Part shown: piece after piece, positions 27,407-41,103 of the stretch
How positions within the stretch are numbered: position 1 is the first letter of the stretch
How the letters are laid out: every line of letters begins with the position of its first letter
Notes under the pieces: generated by a model
What the model was told of the DNA's origin: nothing
Database searches by the model: none
Seen by the model: only the letters and a program-made list of their open reading frames with translations
Assembly (NCBI GenBank): GCA_017416855.1
Contig: JAFQAZ010000011.1
Location: 186,001 to 250,000, forward strand
Origin: Clostridia bacterium
Lineage (GTDB): Bacteria > Bacillota > Clostridia > UBA1381 > UBA9506
Length of the DNA stretch: 64,000 nt
Direction of reading: 5' to 3'
Position numbers and translations under genes: made by a program

Positions 27407-28717
27407 ATGAAGGAATTCGATACCGATATGTCCGCTGTTATCAGCAGCTTTGCTGCGCCGAAAGCTGAACGGAACTGCTTTTGCGGTGAAATTAACAAAG
27501 AAATGACACCGGAATGTTTAATCAGATTAACAGAAGCCCTTGCGGGTACGCTTTCTCCCGGTGCAAAGATTGTTCTGAGTCTTTCAGATAAAACCGAATA
27601 TCTAATGATTAAGTTTGCGGTTCTTTCCGCCTTAATTGCAAGTGGCGTCGAGGCATATAACATCATTGACGCCGGTGACCGTTCGGTTGCAAAGTTTATT
27701 CTGCGACACTTTGCATTTGATGCTGGTATACACATTCAGGTAGAAGGCAATAATATTTCCTTTGAAGTTCTGAACCGAGATGGTTGTCCGGCAGGTGAAA
27801 ATATGATGAATGACATTACAGAAAGTCTTAAATCAGGTAAGACCCACAGGCCGGCAACAGAACAGTTTTTACCTCCGGTTAATGCCAGCAAAATTCCATT
27901 ATATTACTTTAAGGACCTTGTTGCAAAAACTTGTTGCAGACGATTGAAATTCACAGGAGTCATCTGCACAACCTCGTCTGAAACACAAACGATAATGAAA
28001 AAAATCGGTTCAGCCTTTGGCCTTTCCTTACTTTTTATCAATGATGAAAAACTACTTCCGGAGTTCATTACAGAAAATCATGCTGATTTTGGTCTTTTAA
28101 TCGGCAGTAACGGTAAAACCGGTTTGTATGACGAACACGGTCGTGTTTTAAGTGGAGATACCTATTATAATCTGGTGACCTTAATTGTCCTTTCCGCCAA
28201 TGCTAGCAGTACTGTTTTCATGCCGACGCATGCCACCGGTACAACAGAGGAAATTGCAGAAATCTGTGGCGGTAAAATTGTTCGTGTCCCGGAACAAGAA
28301 TTAGAACAGAAGCTGGCAGAGGTAGAAACAGCAACTGCAGAGCTACAGTACGATCTCTGCTTTGACCCGATTCGCGGTATGATTCGTATTTGTGAATTTT
28401 TATATTTAAATCAATGTCGCCTTTCTTATGTCTGCAGTCTTCTGCCTATTATGTATAAAATCAGCAGATATATAGACTGTCCTGAAGAGAAAAAAAGCGA
28501 TGTAATGCATAAAATTCTTTCCAGCATTGGTACCGGCGAAACCATTGATTTAACAGAAGGCATTAAGATTGTAGACGGTCGGGGCTGGGTTTTAATTATT
28601 CCCAATGGAAAAGACAATAAAATTAATATTGTATCAGAAAGTCACGATGCAGAGATTGCCAATGAAATCGCAGGTGATATATACAATAGCATATCTTCTT
28701 TTCTGCAAGGTGAATAG
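27407..28717 (+). CDS. Stand-alone phosphohexomutase-like protein with degenerate active site
   Basis: A 436-aa protein with the three-domain plus C-terminal layout of alpha-D-phosphohexomutases. The four catalytic loops are altered: the Ser loop (TASHNP in active enzymes) reads HIQVEGNN near residues 109-116; the metal loop (DGDGDR) reads IGSNGKTG near 232-239; no GE-SGH sugar loop is seen near 315-325; and the phosphate loop (RPSGTEP) reads IPNGKDN near 398-404. The pattern HADFGLLIG...DEHGRVLSGD resembles the degenerate C-terminal domain of fused mannose-1-phosphate guanylyltransferase/PMM proteins, but no nucleotidyltransferase domain is attached. Catalysis is unlikely; a sugar-phosphate-sensing or scaffold role is speculative. 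It may be controlled by the AraC gene upstream. Confidence 0.7.
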   Translation: MKEFDTDMSAVISSFAAPKAERNCFCGEINKEMTPECLIRLTEALAGTLSPGAKIVLSLSDKTEYLMIKFAVLSALIASGVEAYNIIDAGDRSVAKFILRHFAFDAGIHIQVEGNNISFEVLNRDGCPAGENMMNDITESLKSGKTHRPATEQFLPPVNASKIPLYYFKDLVAKTCCRRLKFTGVICTTSSETQTIMKKIGSAFGLSLLFINDEKLLPEFITENHADFGLLIGSNGKTGLYDEHGRVLSGDTYYNLVTLIVLSANASSTVFMPTHATGTTEEIAEICGGKIVRVPEQELEQKLAEVETATAELQYDLCFDPIRGMIRICEFLYLNQCRLSYVCSLLPIMYKISRYIDCPEEKKSDVMHKILSSIGTGETIDLTEGIKIVDGRGWVLIIPNGKDNKINIVSESHDAEIANEIAGDIYNSISSFLQGE

Positions 28718-28760
28718 AAAGAGTCTGTAGCAAAATAATGTTTTGCTACAGACTCTTTTT
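28718..28760. terminator. Bidirectional intrinsic terminator
   Basis: An 18-bp stem AAAGAGTCTGTAGCAAAA / TTTTGCTACAGACTCTTT with a five-base loop and A/T runs on both sides, separating the phosphohexomutase-like gene from the converging zinc-ribbon operon. Confidence 0.92.
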
Positions 28761-28761
28761 C

Positions 28762-30363
28762 TTATTGACCAATAGTAATCAACGCGTCGAATTCATCAAG
28801 CGTTTTTATAGGATAAGTCCCTATATGCTTTCCGTTGCAGGATGCTGCTGCCCACATAGTTGTTTTACCATTCTTAACTCGTTCATTCAAGGTAATGGTG
28901 ATAGGCTTATCAAGATATTGTGCTACCCCAAACCGCTTGGCATATTGTTCAACAGAGACATATTCGTCATAATTAGGGTGCTTTACCGTTGAACCGCTCT
29001 TCATCACAACAGTAGCCGTTTTCAACACTCTTGTGCCTTCGTTTTTATTGCCAGAACCGGTGTTGGTGGGTGGCTCTACATTGGGAACTTCTTCAGTAAA
29101 CTCTGCAAAACCAGCATCTGATTCTGCAAATTCACGAAGATCCTTGTTTTCAAATTGTTCTTCTGCTTTTTTTCGGTTATATGTTAATGTATGGTTTTTA
29201 CTGCCGGTCGCAATCTCAATGGTCACTCTGTCAACATCTTCTACTAAGCTGAACAGAACCAAAGAATTTTGATAGAAAGGCGCTTCATTCAGCTTACCGT
29301 TTGTTACATACTGGTCTGCATCCGTTGCTGTATATTTTAAAACCAGCTCTTTGGGCTCGTTCTGCGACTGGACCTCTACCTTTTCCAGTACAATTCCGGC
29401 AGGTAGTGATGCCATTACCAAAGCTTCAACGCTGTTGCTGTCTGCTGCTTTGGTGCCTTTATACTGTAAAAGGGCGTCTTTATTCTCAGAATATTTATTA
29501 TATGGGCCTTCCAGTAAAACTACATCATCTGCCATATAACGGCTATAGTCCTCTTCTTCTGAAAATTCTTTTTTGAATTCTGTAACAATTCTGGGATTGT
29601 TATCATAAATATATTGGCCGTCTTCCACCTGATAATACGTAAACAATTTATGTTTTGAACCGTCAAACATAAGATGATACCAGGTTTTCAGGGTTCGGCC
29701 GTCGTCGTTGCCGTCAAAGGCCAATATGCTCAGTCCCTGCTCTGCTTCCGGCTTTGCATCCGGTTTAATCCATTGCTCTAATCTTGTGAGGTTATACGAA
29801 AAATAACCATACTCATTCCGGACGGTATACACGGTATCTTCTAGGGCTTCATCCTCAGGCACGGAGACCGGCTTTGCCGGTGGGTTTTTACCTAAATCAG
29901 GCAATTTAACGCCGGACAACATAGCAAGTGCTGTTTTTTCCGACACATCATATAGTGTCAGAACAGCCTTGTATGGGGGTGCCGACGGTAAATCATTAAA
30001 AACATATTGTGTAATCGGCTTGTTTTCGGATGTAAATGAAAAGGCATAGACTTTAGCAGCATATTCATCTGATTCTGAAATAACAAGATTTTCCGGTGTA
30101 TAACCAAAATGAGCCGGTATGTCTTTGAGCTCACAGTCCTGGTACATAAGCACGAAACGACCTTTTTCCTCTTCCTCTTCTGTAAAGAGTAATTCGTTGT
30201 CTTCAGTCTTAATGTCCCATTTTTCGGGTACAGAGATGGTATACCCTTTAACATCAACCTGCTTGTAGTTTGCGGGTTTATTCAACCAAAGGAACAAACC
30301 GCTACAAACAAGCAAAACCACAACTAACACAAGTGCAACAACAATAACTGTTTTCTTTTTCAT
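28762..30363 (-). CDS. Membrane-anchored extracytoplasmic protein of unknown function
   Basis: A 533-aa protein with one N-terminal membrane segment (about residues 5-27, VIVVALVLVVVLLVC) and a large outside portion. The first outside part (GYTISVPEKWDIKTEDN) looks like the start of a DUF1795/PsbP-type fold. A flexible linker (about NVEPPTNTGSGNKNEGTR) precedes an ~85-residue C-terminal domain beginning TATVVMKSGSTVKHPNYDEY. The start at 30363 has AGGAGGTAACT upstream. It is the last gene of a three-gene operon whose upstream members carry cytoplasmic zinc ribbons. I do not recognise a specific function. Confidence 0.6.
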   Translation of the reverse strand: MKKKTVIVVALVLVVVLLVCSGLFLWLNKPANYKQVDVKGYTISVPEKWDIKTEDNELLFTEEEEEKGRFVLMYQDCELKDIPAHFGYTPENLVISESDEYAAKVYAFSFTSENKPITQYVFNDLPSAPPYKAVLTLYDVSEKTALAMLSGVKLPDLGKNPPAKPVSVPEDEALEDTVYTVRNEYGYFSYNLTRLEQWIKPDAKPEAEQGLSILAFDGNDDGRTLKTWYHLMFDGSKHKLFTYYQVEDGQYIYDNNPRIVTEFKKEFSEEEDYSRYMADDVVLLEGPYNKYSENKDALLQYKGTKAADSNSVEALVMASLPAGIVLEKVEVQSQNEPKELVLKYTATDADQYVTNGKLNEAPFYQNSLVLFSLVEDVDRVTIEIATGSKNHTLTYNRKKAEEQFENKDLREFAESDAGFAEFTEEVPNVEPPTNTGSGNKNEGTRVLKTATVVMKSGSTVKHPNYDEYVSVEQYAKRFGVAQYLDKPITITLNERVKNGKTTMWAAASCNGKHIGTYPIKTLDEFDALITIGQ

Positions 30364-30395
30364 AGTTACCTCCTGTAAATTACAAATAACTTCGC

Positions 30396-30929
30396 TCAAT
30401 GTGCTGAAAATTTTAACAACTGTATGACCTTTTTGCCACGCATAGCTTCTACTGTCATATAGTCGTACTTACCTTTTACAACGGGAATACGACATTCCGC
30501 CGGCTTCATATTGTCCGTTGTCGATTCTTCTCCGGCATAGCAGGTAAAGCGCACGTTGTCAGAAAACTTAGGGATATGTATGCCGAGTTCAAACGACTCT
30601 GCATCTGACAACACATAGTATTCCTCCGTTTTTGTGTCATATTGTATGCGGTAAATATCGCTTTCTACAATACGCAAGCGATACGTATCGCCCCAAAAGC
30701 CAAAATACAGCAATGCAACACAGATGACAATCAGAAGAACTCTGAAAAGATAGTTTCCGGTAATCCGTTTCAGTTTACATCCTTCGTATTTAGCTATCAA
30801 TGCATCAAACTTGCCCCAAGCGGTTTCGTTATATGCATCTTCAACGGCAGTTTTGCTTACATTTTCACCGCACTTGGTGCAATATTTATATCCGTATCCC
30901 AGTTCAGCTTCACAATGGTTACATTTCAT
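30396..30929 (-). CDS. Zinc-ribbon membrane protein, operon middle gene
   Basis: A 177-aa protein: N-terminal zinc ribbon (CNHCE ... CTKCG, Cys 3, 6, 17, 20), a short polar helix, one membrane segment (about residues 60-78) and an outside domain of about 95 residues rich in beta-strand-like text. It overlaps the upstream gene by four bases (ATGA), so the two are translationally coupled. No known family is evident beyond the zinc ribbon. The topology (ribbon in the cytoplasm, domain outside) matches its neighbour. Confidence 0.6.
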   Translation of the reverse strand: MKCNHCEAELGYGYKYCTKCGENVSKTAVEDAYNETAWGKFDALIAKYEGCKLKRITGNYLFRVLLIVICVALLYFGFWGDTYRLRIVESDIYRIQYDTKTEEYYVLSDAESFELGIHIPKFSDNVRFTCYAGEESTTDNMKPAECRIPVVKGKYDYMTVEAMRGKKVIQLLKFSAH

Positions 30930-31756
30930 GGTGCCGCCCCCTCAAAAATCAGATCTTCAGCAATATACCACTTACCATCGATTTCAACGTAAACATATTG
31001 AACATGGCGTGCAAAATCAGGTGGTTCAGGCAATTCGCCCCAGCTGAGTTTTTCAGGATTAACTTGGTTATATCCTTTATAATCTTTGATGTTTTCTGTT
31101 ACCCTGTAGCCGGCATCACGAAGGGTTATTGCCAGTTCATTTGTGAGCTGTTCATTCACCAAGAATGGACCGGAATCTGTCCAGGAACCAGGTCTGGTGC
31201 CTTCTACATCCCAGGAAAGGACAGTAGCCAAACCGTTTTCCATTACATGATGCTCACCTGAATATGGAAATTTTCCGGTGCTTTCTGCCAAGAAACTTGC
31301 AGGAGATTCTGTATCATCTATAATATACGGAACACCAAGTTTTTTATCACTCAAAGATGTATAATCTGAACAGAGTTCTCTGATTTCTTTATATTCTTTA
31401 TCAGAAAGCAATGTGACAACAGGACCGTTATGCCCCGGTATGGCATTCACACCGCCTGATACCTCTGTTATATAGGACGGCACAGAATAACCGGACACAA
31501 GAACAGCGGCCGATGTTATGAAAGCCACAGTCATAATAATCCCATATAGATGTGACAAAAGAAATTTGTAAATAGCTTCAAAAACATTGTCTTCTAATTC
31601 ACTCTTGAACTTATCCTTCGTATGTTTTGCTAGAAAATGCAGAAAAGGAGAACGTTTTGCATATATATCACGTCCGCAACCTGCGCATATAGGAGCACGC
31701 TCGTTGGCACATCCGCAATAAGAACAAAATATAATTTTTTCTTCAGATTGGTTCAT
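30926..31756 (-). CDS. Zinc-ribbon membrane protein, first gene of the operon
   Basis: A 276-aa protein with Cys pairs at 11/14 and 24/27 (CSYCG ... CAGCG), a basic segment (residues 33-52), a membrane helix (about 69-90) and an outside domain of about 180 residues. AAGGAGATAAGC precedes the start. The outside domain holds NAIPGHNGPVVTLLSDKEY and ends DGKWYIAEDLIFEG, the latter recalling small beta-rich binding domains. Function is unknown. A shared promoter motif lies 65-76 bases upstream (see 31757-32100). Confidence 0.6.
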   Translation of the reverse strand: MNQSEEKIIFCSYCGCANERAPICAGCGRDIYAKRSPFLHFLAKHTKDKFKSELEDNVFEAIYKFLLSHLYGIIMTVAFITSAAVLVSGYSVPSYITEVSGGVNAIPGHNGPVVTLLSDKEYKEIRELCSDYTSLSDKKLGVPYIIDDTESPASFLAESTGKFPYSGEHHVMENGLATVLSWDVEGTRPGSWTDSGPFLVNEQLTNELAITLRDAGYRVTENIKDYKGYNQVNPEKLSWGELPEPPDFARHVQYVYVEIDGKWYIAEDLIFEGAAP

Positions 31757-32100
31757 TGCTTATCTCCTTTCACAAAATTCGACATTGCAAGGCATAAGGT
31801 TTAGATGCAACCTTTTTTCGTGTCAAGTCAGGCGAACAGTGAATAATAAGAACCATCACGAAATATAACGAAATCAAAGATTTCTATATTTCGGAGAACC
31901 TTGATACTCGCAAGCTCGTATTAGGACCTACTAACTTTCACTGTTTTTTCTGCATTACCTTTCATCAGAACCCGCAGGAATATTAGATTTTCCTGCCCGA
32001 TATGTAAATATTTATTATCGGCAAACTAATCTTTTAAATTTTGAGACCTGGTATATTTCAAAACACAACAGGAAGATTCCACCATGTTTAGACACTGCAC
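31757..32100 (-). promoter_or_regulatory. Intergenic region with promoter motif and two hairpins
   Basis: No ORF of note. On the minus strand CCTGACTTGACA (31821-31832) contains a perfect -35 hexamer; the -10 at normal spacing is weak (TAAACC). TGTCGAAT, a Spo0A-box-like sequence, follows at about 31778-31785, in the leader. The 12-mer CCTGACTTGACA recurs upstream of the MBOAT cassette (34928-34939). A strong stem (arms CGAAATATA + GAAATC / GATTTC + TATATTTCG, two-base bulge) spans 31859-31893, and a weaker one 31974-31996. No terminator was seen downstream of the DHHW gene. Confidence 0.5.
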
Positions 32101-33399
32101 TTATTTCAGAAACAGCCTGTCATACTCATATGAAAAGTCATTATATATAAACAAAACTGTGTCGTAGTTATTTTTTTCAACAAGTGACATAATATCGCCG
32201 TTGAAATGGTCTGTTTGTGATTTTCTCATATCAATAACATCTACTCTCTTTATAACCTGAGCCAGATATGGAACAATTACATTGGCAAAAGAGTCTTTTA
32301 TTATAAGAACTTTATGTTCATCTTTAATAGTCTTATTTTCAATTTTCAGGTATGCAGAATTTGCATATATGTAAGAAGCATAAGCATTAAATGGCCATGT
32401 CTTTTTATTATCCAGTTTTTCTTCATTTATAAATATATCAAACTCCCCTTCTAAATCAACATTTTTAGAAGGTATTTCAAAAGAAAACTCGTTTTTCGAT
32501 TTGGGAATGTATGTGTCGAAATTCTCTGCCTCAACAAATGCTTCAGTCGCATTAATTCCAGTGCTTCCAAGCAAACATTTCTCATACACTTCAACATCAT
32601 AATTGGCCATATCAAATATTCCTGTATCAATTCCGTAATTATGTTTATAATTGAGGTATTCAGAAATATATTTTGCGGCTTTTACGCCGTGTTCGGTTTT
32701 CCAATGATGGTCGGTTTTATAAAACAATTTCATTACATCTTCATCATTTTCTATCATCTTTTCAGATAAATCCAACAGCTTTATGTCGTTTTCTGCGAGA
32801 ATTTCTTTCATATATTTATTTTCATCGTATTTGCTATGATTTATAAATCCCAGTGGCAACTTGTTGCCCATAAGCAATTCTTTGTTAGGACAATTAACAT
32901 AAACAGAACCAATTCCCTTTTTATCCAATTCCTGTTTGAAATTGTTTAAAAAGCCAACATGAAGTCTGAGTTTCTCTTTGTCAACAATGTAGTTTTTGTC
33001 CACGCTTATCAACGAACCGTCTGTGTGCTTGAGAAAAGTTGTCCCTGGTATGTATGATATCCCCATGTTTCTGCACAGACCTGCATTTAAATTGAGGAAA
33101 AAGTCCTTTAACACCAAATTATTAAAATTAGATAAACTGTTTGTTTTTTCCTTATAAAAATCCAACAATTCGTCCACTAAAGAAGTTTCCTTATTTTTTC
33201 TTGTTGTGACGGAATTGTTCGATGTCAGTTGTTCTTTCAATTCAAAAAACTCTTCTTTATACTCCGTTTTTTCACTAATCTTATTTGTGTTAATTAAAGC
33301 ACTTACTACGTTCAGGCAGTAATCTGCAGACATTCCAAAAATAAAGACCAGGAAAATAACAGTAATTAAATTTTTTCTAATGTTTTTAAATTTTACCAT
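32101..33399 (-). CDS. DHHW/AlgX-like SGNH-type acyltransferase partner
   Basis: A 432-aa protein with an N-terminal membrane anchor (about residues 12-30) and an outside SGNH-like region. The signature YKTDHHWKTEHG at about residue 228 is the DHHW motif of AlgJ/AlgX-type proteins that transfer acetyl groups to extracellular polysaccharides. A later segment VLIIKDSFANVIVPYL fits the Ser-containing block. It is paired with the MBOAT gene 13 bases upstream, which would move acyl groups across the membrane. The gene is visibly richer in A and T than its flanks, suggesting a different origin. Confidence 0.82.
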   Translation of the reverse strand: MVKFKNIRKNLITVIFLVFIFGMSADYCLNVVSALINTNKISEKTEYKEEFFELKEQLTSNNSVTTRKNKETSLVDELLDFYKEKTNSLSNFNNLVLKDFFLNLNAGLCRNMGISYIPGTTFLKHTDGSLISVDKNYIVDKEKLRLHVGFLNNFKQELDKKGIGSVYVNCPNKELLMGNKLPLGFINHSKYDENKYMKEILAENDIKLLDLSEKMIENDEDVMKLFYKTDHHWKTEHGVKAAKYISEYLNYKHNYGIDTGIFDMANYDVEVYEKCLLGSTGINATEAFVEAENFDTYIPKSKNEFSFEIPSKNVDLEGEFDIFINEEKLDNKKTWPFNAYASYIYANSAYLKIENKTIKDEHKVLIIKDSFANVIVPYLAQVIKRVDVIDMRKSQTDHFNGDIMSLVEKNNYDTVLFIYNDFSYEYDRLFLK

Positions 33400-33412
33400 A
33401 ATATATACCTCA

Positions 33413-34789
33413 TTAAAAATTAAAATATATAAACGGATTATATGTAGATCTCAACATAAATGAAACAGAAATCAGAAGAATAGCAGTTAATGCTATTTCC
33501 TCCAGACATGGAACTTTGTTAAGAATCTTTTTAATATACTTTGCAACTGGCATACTGAACACAATTGCGATAATTAAAACAATAGCGAAATTCTTAATAT
33601 ACCAAATAAAATCAGAATCTAAAAAACTGTTTAAATTAAAAGCAAACATTCCTTTAATATACTCTATTGCTAATCCCATATTTTCTGCTCTGAAAATTAC
33701 CCAGCTTATAATAACAACCAAAAGTGTATATACGTGCGAAAAAGCTCCTAATTTTTTTGTGCATTTTAGATATTTTTCCAACAGCAAAAACACGAAGAAG
33801 TATATTCCCCACACGATGAACGTAAAATTCGCACCATGCCATAAGCCTGTGCAAAACCAAGTGAAAAATAAATTGAAAATATGTCTTGTTTTTGATACAC
33901 GGTTTCCGCCCAACGGAATATATAAATAATCTCTGAGCCACGTACTGAGTGAAATGTGCCATCTTCTCCAAAATTCCGTTATAGACTTTGAAACATATGG
34001 ATAATTGAAGTTTTCTTCAAAATTAAACCCAAACATTTTTCCGAGACCTATTGCCATATCAGAATATGCCGAAAAATCAAAATATATCTGCAGTGTGTAT
34101 GCGATAGCTGCAAGCCACAAAAAAGCTGTTGTCAGACTGTCTGTGTTCAAAGCATAGATATTGTCAACAATAAATCCGACATTGTTCGCAATAACAAGCT
34201 TTTTCGCAAATCCAATTATAAACCTTTCTACGCCTGCTTTAAACATATCTGTATTTTCTTTTCTATTCATGATTTCATATTCAACCGTATTATATCTCAC
34301 AATAGGTCCGGCAACCAATTGAGGAAATAATGAGATATACAATGCAAGATTAATAATATTTTTCTGAGGTTGAGCTTCTCCTCTATACACATCAATAACA
34401 TATGACATAATCTGAAAAGTATAAAACGAAATCCCGATGGGCAACCCCACATTAATCTTGATAAAATTTATTCCGAATATACTGCCAAGTACATCCGATG
34501 TAAAATTAAAATATTTGAAAACAAATAAAAAAGATAAATTATAAATAACACTTAAAATTAAAAAAGCTTTTTTATTTCTGAATTTCATACACAAACCAAA
34601 AAAGTAATTTACAATAATGGATATTATCATAAGAAAAACCACTATCGGTTCTCCCCATGCATAAAACAATAAACTGCTTACACACAGAAGAAGGTTTTTC
34701 ATTCTAATATTGTTTCTGAAAACTCCAAAATAAAAAATCAACAATATTGGAAGAAACAAAAACATAAAAACATTTGATGTGAATACCAT
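33413..34789 (-). CDS. MBOAT family membrane O-acyltransferase (AlgI-like)
   Basis: A 458-aa polytopic membrane protein of the AlgI/DltB type. Recognisable are PIGISFYTFQIMSYVIDVYRG, SEFWRRWHIS-like text (TEFWRRWHISLSTWLRDYLY, about residues 270-289), and the catalytic His segment TGLWHGANFTF. It would supply acetyl groups to the DHHW protein downstream for O-acetylation of a surface polymer. Start at 34789 follows AGGAG. The pair is strongly AT-rich and isolated from the polysaccharide locus 13 kb away. Confidence 0.88.
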   Translation of the reverse strand: MVFTSNVFMFLFLPILLIFYFGVFRNNIRMKNLLLCVSSLLFYAWGEPIVVFLMIISIIVNYFFGLCMKFRNKKAFLILSVIYNLSFLFVFKYFNFTSDVLGSIFGINFIKINVGLPIGISFYTFQIMSYVIDVYRGEAQPQKNIINLALYISLFPQLVAGPIVRYNTVEYEIMNRKENTDMFKAGVERFIIGFAKKLVIANNVGFIVDNIYALNTDSLTTAFLWLAAIAYTLQIYFDFSAYSDMAIGLGKMFGFNFEENFNYPYVSKSITEFWRRWHISLSTWLRDYLYIPLGGNRVSKTRHIFNLFFTWFCTGLWHGANFTFIVWGIYFFVFLLLEKYLKCTKKLGAFSHVYTLLVVIISWVIFRAENMGLAIEYIKGMFAFNLNSFLDSDFIWYIKNFAIVLIIAIVFSMPVAKYIKKILNKVPCLEEIALTAILLISVSFMLRSTYNPFIYFNF

Positions 34790-34904
34790 AATTCTATCTC
34801 CTAATATTAAAAATTCAAATTTCAGTGATTATGAAAATATTTATCTTTTTTATAAGCATAACTAAACTTTTGATATTTAATTACTCATTATTACCCTCTT
34901 TTCT

Positions 34905-34939
34905 TATTTTCGACACAATTCGACTTTTGTCAAGTCAGG
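34905..34939 (-). promoter_or_regulatory. Promoter-like motif upstream of the MBOAT-DHHW cassette
   Basis: Minus strand: CCTGACTTGACA (34928-34939) with a perfect -35, then AGTCGAAT and TGTCGAAA, two tandem Spo0A-box-like sequences. The -10 near 34905-34911 is weak. The rest of the 34790-34994 gap shows no ORF or clear terminator. Confidence 0.4.
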
Positions 34940-34994
34940 ATAAAAAACACTCATCAACATTTCTTATGCTTACCTATCAGAAGAAATAAAACGA

Positions 34995-41001
<6,007 letters not shown>

Positions 41002-41043
41002 TTAATTACGTCCTTTCAAAATGTAAATATTTCAATAAAAAGC

Positions 41044-41093
41044 TTGTATTTTAATTATATTATTATTATAATATAATTAACAAACCTTGTAAA
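41044..41093. promoter_or_regulatory. Overlapping divergent promoters for lacZ and uvrB
   Basis: Plus strand (uvrB): TTGTAT (41044-41049), 17 bases, TATAAT (41067-41072). Minus strand (lacZ copy 2): TTTACA (41088-41093), 17 bases, TATAAT (41065-41070). The two -10 boxes overlap, so polymerase could occupy only one at a time. The sequence is very AT-rich, which raises the chance of coincidental matches. Confidence 0.6.
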
Positions 41094-41103
41094 GAGGTGT
41101 TTT

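Noticed and set aside
31772-34939. Direct repeats flanking the AT-rich cassette as transposon ends
   Set aside because: Each copy lies upstream of a minus-strand operon and contains a -35 hexamer. No transposase or target-site duplication is visible. Shared promoters explain them better.
41002-41103. LexA/SOS box upstream of uvrB
   Set aside because: No GAAC-N4-GTTC-type palindrome was found in the region.
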